64,000 bases of DNA from Patulibacter sp. SYSU D01012. Its GTDB lineage: Bacteria; Actinomycetota; Thermoleophilia; Solirubrobacterales; Solirubrobacteraceae. The stretch lies in assembly GCF_017916475.1 (NCBI RefSeq), contig NZ_JAFMTB010000002.1, forward strand, positions 62,001-126,000. Direction: 5' to 3'. How positions within the stretch are numbered: the first letter of the stretch is position 1; every line of letters starts with the position of its first letter. Shown here one piece after another: positions 58,775 to 64,000 of this stretch. The notes below the pieces were generated by a model, which was not told the origin of the DNA, searched no databases, and saw nothing but the letters and a program-made list of their open reading frames with translations. A program made the position numbers and the translations under genes.

Positions 58775-60330
58775 GCGCCGTCGCCGTCCCGCGCCCCACG
58801 CTGGGGGCCGCGCTCGCGCCCGTCGACCGGGCGCTCGGGCGCGTCACGATGTACCGGCTGGTCCTGCTGCTGCTCGCCGCGCTCGCCCTCGTCGCGCTGG
58901 CGTACGCCGCCGCCGGCACGCTCCCGTACGCGCCCGGCGACATGGTCGCCAGCGCCGCCGTCGCCCTGGGCGTCGCCTACGGCGCCAACCGCCTGGTCGC
59001 CCCGCTCTTCCGCGTGCGCCCGCACGCCGAGTCGGCGCTCATCACCGGCCTGCTGCTCTTCTTCCTCTTCTGGCCGTCCGCGAAGTCCGGCGACCTGCTG
59101 GACCTCGGCCTGGCCGCGCTGCTGGCGACGCTGTCCAAGTACCTGCTGGCGTGGCGCGGCCGCCACCTGCTGAACCCCGCGGCCGCGGGCGCCGCCATCG
59201 TCGGCGTCACGCAGCTCGGCGCGACCGTCTGGTGGGTCGGGGGCAAGGAGCTGCTGCCGTTCGTCCTCGTGGCCGCGGTCGTGGTGCTCTACCGCACCCG
59301 GCGGCTGGCGGTGGGCGCGACGTTCGTGGTGGTCGCCGGGGCGATCGTGACCGTCCGGCTGGTCGACGGCGGCCAGGGCGTCGGCGACGCGCTCACCACC
59401 GCGCTGCAGTCGTACCCGATCGTGTTCCTGGCCGGGTTCATGCTCTCCGAGCCGCTGACGCTGCCGCCGCGGCGCGTGCAGGCCCTGCTCGTCGCCGCGC
59501 TCGTGGGCGTGCTCTTCGCCGTCCCGTGGCACGTGGGCGGGGTGACGAGCACGCCGGAGCTGGCGCTCGTGCTGGGCAACGTGCTGGCGTTCGCGTTCGC
59601 GCGGCGCACCGGCGTGCGGCTGCGCTTCGTCGAGCGGCGGCCGCTGGGGCCGAGCACCGCGGAGTACGTGTTCGCCGTGGATCGGCCCGTGCGGTTCGCC
59701 GCCGGCCAGTACACCGAGCTGGCGCTGCCGCACGGCCGCGCCGACCGGCGCGGGGTCCGGCGCGTCTTCACGATCGCGTCCGCGCCCGGCGACGGCCGCA
59801 CCGTGGCGTTCGGCGTGCGCGAGTCGCCGGCGGGCGGGCGGGGCAGCTCGTTCAAGCGCACGCTCTCGGGGCTGGAGCCCGGCGCCGTGGTGGCCGCGAC
59901 CACCGTCGCCGGCGACTTCGTCCTGCCGCGGGACCCCGCGGTGCCGCTGCTGCTCGTCGCCGGCGGCATCGGCATCACGCCGTTCGTCTCGCAGCTGCGC
60001 GAGGCGGGGGCGGGGGAGGGCGTCGCCCGCGACGTCGTGCTCGTCGTCGGCCTGACCCCCGGCGAGGGGGTCCCGTACCGCGACGTCCTCGCGCGCAGCG
60101 GCGCGCGGGTCGTCCTCGTCGGCCCGGACGCGCCCGGCGACCTGCCCGCGGGGTGGACGCACGTGGACGCGCCGCTGCTCGCCGAGGACGTGCTGCGCCG
60201 CGCCGTCCCGGACGCCGCGGACCGCGCGGCCTACGTCTCCGGGCCGCCCGCGATGGTCGACGCCGTGCGCGGCGCGCTGCGTCGGATCGGGGTGCGGCGC
60301 GTGCGCACGGACCACTTCGCCGGCTACTGA
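58771..60330 (+). CDS. NqrB/RnfD-like membrane protein fused to FNR oxidoreductase
   Basis: A 519-residue fusion. Residues about 25-275 have eight to nine membrane helices in the NqrB/RnfD style ('SALITGLLLFFLFWPSA', 'KYLLAWRGRHLLNPAAAGAAIVG', 'PIVFLAGFMLSEPLTLPPRR'; key HLLNPAA). Residues about 280-519 are a ferredoxin-NADP-reductase module with an FAD site 'RRVFTIASAPGDG' and the NAD site 'LLLVAGGIGITPFVSQLR', 'YVSGPPAMVDAVRGAL'. It should pass electrons from cytosolic NAD(P)H through FAD across the membrane to the FMN lipoprotein. The locus resembles flavinylation-based extracytosolic electron-transfer systems. Start overlaps the apbE stop (ATGA); a perfect palindrome follows. Confidence 0.9.
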   Translation: MSAVAVPRPTLGAALAPVDRALGRVTMYRLVLLLLAALALVALAYAAAGTLPYAPGDMVASAAVALGVAYGANRLVAPLFRVRPHAESALITGLLLFFLFWPSAKSGDLLDLGLAALLATLSKYLLAWRGRHLLNPAAAGAAIVGVTQLGATVWWVGGKELLPFVLVAAVVVLYRTRRLAVGATFVVVAGAIVTVRLVDGGQGVGDALTTALQSYPIVFLAGFMLSEPLTLPPRRVQALLVAALVGVLFAVPWHVGGVTSTPELALVLGNVLAFAFARRTGVRLRFVERRPLGPSTAEYVFAVDRPVRFAAGQYTELALPHGRADRRGVRRVFTIASAPGDGRTVAFGVRESPAGGRGSSFKRTLSGLEPGAVVAATTVAGDFVLPRDPAVPLLLVAGGIGITPFVSQLREAGAGEGVARDVVLVVGLTPGEGVPYRDVLARSGARVVLVGPDAPGDLPAGWTHVDAPLLAEDVLRRAVPDAADRAAYVSGPPAMVDAVRGALRRIGVRRVRTDHFAGY

Positions 60331-60336
60331 GGCGCC

Positions 60337-60360
60337 GGGCGTCCCGGGCCCGGGACGCCC
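60337..60360. terminator. Perfect 24-bp palindrome between convergent genes
   Basis: GGGCGTCCCGGG followed directly by its reverse complement CCCGGGACGCCC. More dyads follow up to 60425, so the 105-bp gap is a bidirectional terminator cluster. Confidence 0.7.
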
Positions 60361-60435
60361 CACCGGGACGCCCCGGGCCGGCGGCGCCCGGCCCGGACGC
60401 GGCCGGGCCGCGGCGGCCGGGCGTTCCGCCCCAGC

Positions 60436-61302
60436 TCAGGCGGCGACGTGCGGCAGCACGAGCAGCGGCGCGGCGGCGTGGCGCGCCACGCGCGTCGAGA
60501 CGCTGCCGAGCAGGACGCGCTCGACCGGCCCGAAGCCGCGCGACCCCAGGACGAGCAGCTCGACGTCGTCGATGGCGCCCAGCACCTCGGTGGTCGGGCC
60601 CTCGAGCAGACATGGGTCGGTCGGCACGTCGCCCGCGAGCTCGACCGCCTGCGCCAGCTCGCCGTGCGCCTCGGCGCGGACGGCGGCGAACGGGTACGGG
60701 TCGACGATGCTGCCGACGGCGAGCGGGACGCGCTCGACGACCTCGACGATCCGCACCGTCCGGCCCGTCCCGCGGGCCATGCCGGCCGCGGTTCCGAGGG
60801 CGTGGCGGGCGTCCGGGCTGCCGTCGTACGCCACCGCGACGACGCCGGCCGCCGGCGCGGCCTCGGCGTACCCGCGCGGCGCCACGGCGACCGGGCACGG
60901 CGCGGCGTGCAGCGTCTGCTCCGTGACGGAGCCGATGAACGGCCGGCTGACGGCGGTCGTGTGGCTGCGGCCCACGACGATCGCGGTGGCCCCGCGCTCC
61001 CGGGCCAGCTCGTGGAGGGCCCGCGCGGGCGAGCCGCCCGGCACCGCGAGCAGCTCGACGTCGTCGCGACCGGCGAGCGCCGCACGGGCGGGCGCCAGCC
61101 GCTCCTCGGCGTCCTCGCGGAGCGCGGCGTCGTAGTCCGTCGGCACGCCCAGGCGGAGGGTGCCGACCGCCGTCGGGTAGACCGACGCGACGGTGAGCCG
61201 CGCGGGCTCCGGCCCGAGCAGGTCGGACAGGTGGAGGGCCAGGGCGAGGGCGTCGGCGCCGCCGGCGCCGCCGTCGTGCCCGACGACGAGGTGCGTGCTC
61301 AT
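60436..61302 (-). CDS. Tandem universal stress protein (UspA family)
   Basis: A 288-residue protein with two UspA domains (1-140, 150-288). The first has 'LVVGHDGGAGGADALALA' and 'ATAIVVGRSHTTAVSRPFIGSVTEQTLHAAPCPVAVAP'. The second has 'VVAVAYDGSPDARHALGTAAGMA' and 'LLVLGSRGFGPVERVLLGSVSTRVARHAAAPLLVLP' (ATP-binding G-2x-G-9x-G-S/T pattern). Such proteins bind ATP and respond to dormancy, hypoxia or stress. Divergent from another tandem Usp gene (61485), so the two may be co-regulated from the 182-bp region between. Confidence 0.88.
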   Translation of the reverse strand: MSTHLVVGHDGGAGGADALALALHLSDLLGPEPARLTVASVYPTAVGTLRLGVPTDYDAALREDAEERLAPARAALAGRDDVELLAVPGGSPARALHELARERGATAIVVGRSHTTAVSRPFIGSVTEQTLHAAPCPVAVAPRGYAEAAPAAGVVAVAYDGSPDARHALGTAAGMARGTGRTVRIVEVVERVPLAVGSIVDPYPFAAVRAEAHGELAQAVELAGDVPTDPCLLEGPTTEVLGAIDDVELLVLGSRGFGPVERVLLGSVSTRVARHAAAPLLVLPHVAA

Positions 61303-61484
61303 TGCTGGCTCCGCGGGGGTCGGGTGGTGGTGCCTGCACCGTACGTCGCCCCGCAGCGCCGTCCATCCGGGGGCTCCCCGCGGCACGGTCCGTAGTTCGC
61401 GGCACCCCAGGCCCCCTGCGCGCGGAAACCCCGGATGACGCGCCCGCCCGGCTGGCGTACGGTGGCAGGGCACCAGGAGGAACC

Positions 61485-62369
61485 ATGCTCGAACGGATCG
61501 TCACCGGCTTCGTCGACACGCCCGGGGGGCACGACGCCCTGGCGCTCGCCGCCGGTCTGGCCGACCTGGCCCGCGGGTCGGAGCTGACCGTCGCGCGGGT
61601 GTGCGGGTACGAGCCCGCGCCGGACGGGCTGCCGCCGGGGGCCGCCCACCGCGAGCTGCTCGCCGCCGCGGAGCTCGAGCTCGCGGCCGCCCGGGTCCGC
61701 TGGGGCGCGCGGCCAGGGACGTCGTTCACCGCGTGCCTCGGCGTGTCGCCCGCCGAAGGCCTGCACCGCCTGGCGGAGGAGCTGGACGCGTCGGCGCTCG
61801 TCGTCGGCGTCAGCGCGCGCGCCGCGCGGGTGCGCGTGGGCAGCGCCACCGAGCAGACGCTGCACGGCAGCCCGTGCGCGGTCGGCGTCGCCCCGCCGGG
61901 GCTGGCGACGGCGGGGTGGCGGCCGCGGACGGTGGCGGTGGCCTGCCACGGATCGGACGACGCGGTCCGCGCCGTCGGGCTCGGCGCGGAGCTGGCGCAG
62001 GCCGCCGGCGCGCGGCTGGTGCTCGCCGGCGTCGCCGAGCAGCCGGTCTGGTGGGGCGGCTACCCCGACCTGGCCGAGGTGCGGGACGTGCGCGAGCTGA
62101 CCGCGCGCGGCCTGCGGGCCGTCCGCGACCGGGTGCCCGGCGCCGAGGCCGCGGAGCTGCGCGTGCTGGACGGCGATCCCGCCAGCGCCCTCACCGTCCT
62201 GGGCGACGAGGTCGAGCTGCTCGTCCTCGGCTCGCGCGGCCACGGGCCCGTCCGCCGCGTCCTGCTCGGCAGCGTCTCGTCGCGGCTCGTCCGGCGCCCC
62301 CGGTGCCCGCTCCTCGTGGTGCCGCGTGGGGCGCGGACGGGCGCGCATCCCGCCCGCGCGGACGGCTGA
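61485..62369 (+). CDS. Tandem universal stress protein (UspA family)
   Basis: A 294-residue two-domain UspA protein. The first half contains 'ERIVTGFVDTPGGHDALALAAGLADLA' and 'ASALVVGVSARAARVRVGSATEQTLHGSPCAVGVAP'. The second contains 'RTVAVACHGSDDAVRAVGLGAELA' and 'ELLVLGSRGHGPVRRVLLGSVSSRLVRRPRCPLLVVP', where the G-x2-G-x9-G-S ATP loop is intact. AGGAGG lies 5 nt before ATG 61485, and a -10-like TACGGT lies at 61458-61463. Divergent paralog of the Usp gene at 60436 and followed by an APC permease gene 144 nt downstream. Confidence 0.88.
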   Translation: MLERIVTGFVDTPGGHDALALAAGLADLARGSELTVARVCGYEPAPDGLPPGAAHRELLAAAELELAAARVRWGARPGTSFTACLGVSPAEGLHRLAEELDASALVVGVSARAARVRVGSATEQTLHGSPCAVGVAPPGLATAGWRPRTVAVACHGSDDAVRAVGLGAELAQAAGARLVLAGVAEQPVWWGGYPDLAEVRDVRELTARGLRAVRDRVPGAEAAELRVLDGDPASALTVLGDEVELLVLGSRGHGPVRRVLLGSVSSRLVRRPRCPLLVVPRGARTGAHPARADG

Positions 62370-62513
62370 GCCGGACGCCCGGAGGACTACGGTCCCGGCC
62401 CCGTAGTCCCGGGCACCACGCGCGCACGCTCGCCCGGATGGCGCCGGCCGCGCGCGGCGGAAGGATCGGATCGTCCTCGTGGCCGCCAGGACGGCGGTCC
62501 GAAAGGAGGAGGC

Positions 62514-64000
62514 ATGACACCCCGGAAGGGTGCGCGGGACGCGGTCCCCGCACCCCAGCTCAAGCGCCAGATGGGCCTGTGGATGGCCGTGGCGCTCGTC
62601 ATCGGCAACATGGTCGGCTCTGGCGTCTTCCTGCTGCCGGCCTCGCTGGCCGCCGCGGCCGGCCCGGTCTCGATCCTCGCGTGGGTCTTCACCGGCGTCG
62701 GCGCGATGCTGCTCGCGCTCGTGTTCTCGCGGCTCGGCCGCACGTTCCCGCGCACGGGTGGCCCGTACGCCTTCAGCCGCCGCGCGTTCGGCGACTTCGT
62801 CGGCTTCCAGACGGCGTGGGGCTACTGGATCGCCGCCTGGGCCGGCAACGCGGCCATCACGGTCGCGATGGTCGGCTACCTGGCGGTCTTCTGGCCCGCG
62901 CTCGCGACGAACCACCTGCTCGCCGCCGTCGTCGGCATCGCGGTCATCTGGTTCCTGACCGCCATGAACTCGCTCGGCGTCCGCCAGGGCGCCCAGATCC
63001 AGCTCGTCACCACGATCCTCAAGTTCGTGCCGCTCGCGATCGTCGCGATCGTCGGCCTGTTCTTCGTCGACGCGGACAACCTGACCCCGTTCGCCCCGCA
63101 CGGCACGTGGTCGGCCCTGTCGGCCGCCGCGCCGCTGACGATGTGGGCCTTCATCGGCCTGGAGTCCGCCACGGTCGCCGCCGAGGAGGTCAAGGACCCC
63201 GAGAGGAACATCCCGCGCGCCACGATCTACGGCACCCTGGCCGCCACCGTGGTCTACCTGCTGTCGACCGTCGTCGTCATGGGCGTGATCCCGGCGGGCA
63301 CGCTCGCGAGCTCGACCAGCCCGTTCGCCGACGCCGCCGGCGTGATGTTCGGCGGGGCCTGGACGAAGGTCGTCGCGCTCGTCGCCATCGCCGCCACGTT
63401 CGGCGCCCTCAACGGCTGGATCCTGCTGCAGGGTCGCGTGCCGCTCGCCGCCGCGCAGGACGGGCTCTTCCCGGCCGTCTTCGCCAAGGTGCACGGCAAG
63501 AACCAGACGCCGGTGGTGGGCCTGGTGATCTCGTCCGCCCTGCTGAGCGGCCTGATGCTCATGAACTACACGGACGGCCTGGTCAGCGCCTTCACGTTCG
63601 TGACCCTGCTGGCCACCCTGACCACCCTCGTCCCGTACGCCTACTCGGCCGCGGCCCAGGCGCACCTGCTCGTCACGGAGCCCGAGCTCTTCGACAGGAA
63701 GCACTTCGCCCGCGACCTGACCGTCGCCGCCTTCGCCTTCCTGTACTCGGCCTGGGCGATCGCCGGCGCCGGCGACGACATCGTCACCAAGGGCTTCATG
63801 CTCCTGCTGGCGGGCATCCCGGTGTACGTCGGGATGAAGTGGATGCAGCACCGGGCCGCCGCGAAGCACCACGAGGTGCTGATCGGCACGCCCCCCGCGG
63901 ACGACCCGCACGCCCTGCCGCCGACGCCCGCCGCGGGCTCCGCGGCCCCGGCGCCCGCGACCGCGACCGCGACCGACCCGGCCGGTCACGCGGCCGGAGG
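62514..64000 (+). CDS. APC-family amino acid antiporter/permease (3' end outside window)
   Basis: At least 495 codons, open at the right edge. The first helix has the classic APC sequence 'MAVALVIGNMVGSGVFLLPASLAAAAGP' (key IGNMVGSGVF), close to the arginine/agmatine antiporter (APA, AdiC-like) branch. 'GGPYAFSRRAFGDFVGFQTAWGYW', 'MWAFIGLESATVAAEEVKDPERNIPRATIYGT' and 'LAAAQDGLFPAVFAKVHGKNQTPVVGL' follow, giving about 12 helices. A Pro/Ala/Thr-rich cytosolic tail begins near residue 455. AGGAGG sits just before ATG 62514. Substrate probably an amino acid or polyamine exchanged across the membrane; not further defined. Confidence 0.9.
   Translation, partial: MTPRKGARDAVPAPQLKRQMGLWMAVALVIGNMVGSGVFLLPASLAAAAGPVSILAWVFTGVGAMLLALVFSRLGRTFPRTGGPYAFSRRAFGDFVGFQTAWGYWIAAWAGNAAITVAMVGYLAVFWPALATNHLLAAVVGIAVIWFLTAMNSLGVRQGAQIQLVTTILKFVPLAIVAIVGLFFVDADNLTPFAPHGTWSALSAAAPLTMWAFIGLESATVAAEEVKDPERNIPRATIYGTLAATVVYLLSTVVVMGVIPAGTLASSTSPFADAAGVMFGGAWTKVVALVAIAATFGALNGWILLQGRVPLAAAQDGLFPAVFAKVHGKNQTPVVGLVISSALLSGLMLMNYTDGLVSAFTFVTLLATLTTLVPYAYSAAAQAHLLVTEPELFDRKHFARDLTVAAFAFLYSAWAIAGAGDDIVTKGFMLLLAGIPVYVGMKWMQHRAAAKHHEVLIGTPPADDPHALPPTPAAGSAAPAPATATATDPAGHAAG

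Overview
The window is very GC-rich, densely packed DNA from the chromosome of an actinobacterium, most likely of the Solirubrobacterales / Thermoleophilia type (Patulibacter, Conexibacter or Solirubrobacter relatives). This rests on GC-driven codon use, frequent GTG starts, ATGA/GTGA gene overlaps, an LCP-family wall enzyme, a DUF1707 protein, secreted NHL-repeat proteins and many apparently leaderless genes. I see no rRNA, tRNA, CRISPR, insertion sequence or phage gene. The last gene runs off the right edge.

Left part (1-10.1 kb) is built around zinc. A minus-strand operon encodes an unusual fusion of metal-ABC permease and zinc-binding protein, an ATPase and a second permease. A histidine-rich repeat protein and a Fur-family regulator (zur) follow at 9.3-10.1 kb. 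The operon and zur each carry a TGAGA-N5-TCTCA operator. The same operator recurs 40 kb away (50246-50262) in front of rpmB-rpmG, which encode cysteine-poor L28 and L33. This ties the three loci into one zinc-starvation regulon. Around them lie an NHL protein, a DUF808 membrane protein, a thioesterase and a CoA-binding protein.

10-24.7 kb holds small membrane proteins, a phosphotransferase-like protein, a large HrpA helicase, a MYG1-family protein, purU, an SDR dehydrogenase, a Tat-exported amidohydrolase with a divergent LuxR regulator, and a LysR regulator.

24.8-36.3 kb is one tight 11-gene catabolic operon divergent from the LysR gene: FAH-family enzyme, ferredoxin, ferredoxin reductase, class I glutamine amidotransferase, glutamine-synthetase-like ligase, cytochrome P450, extradiol dioxygenase, acetoacetate-decarboxylase-like enzyme, aldehyde dehydrogenase, M20 amidohydrolase and an amino acid/amine permease. 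I read it as uptake, gamma-glutamylation, P450 oxidation and meta-cleavage of an aromatic or aryl-alkyl amine. It resembles the aniline (tdn/atd) logic but uses a P450 system. This is the best candidate for an undescribed pathway.

36.4-49.8 kb contains a DASS transporter, a ring-cleaving VOC dioxygenase with a palindromic promoter, an alpha/beta hydrolase, a nitronate monooxygenase, an NhaA-DsbA fusion, a SUFU-domain protein, a DUF72 protein, a sigma-region-2-like fragment, an SRPBCC protein, an LCP enzyme and a PhzF protein. 50-64 kb contains rpmGB, an isochorismatase/GlxA divergent pair, a DesA3-type desaturase with its reductase, a DUF1707 protein, a secreted repeat protein, a flavin-dependent extracytosolic electron-transfer operon (FMN-binding lipoprotein, ApbE, NqrB/RnfD-FNR fusion), two universal stress proteins and an APC permease.

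Many single genes have a TANNNT-like -10 element ending exactly 6 nt before the start codon, which indicates leaderless mRNAs. Several gene ends carry perfect GC-rich hairpins without U-tracts.
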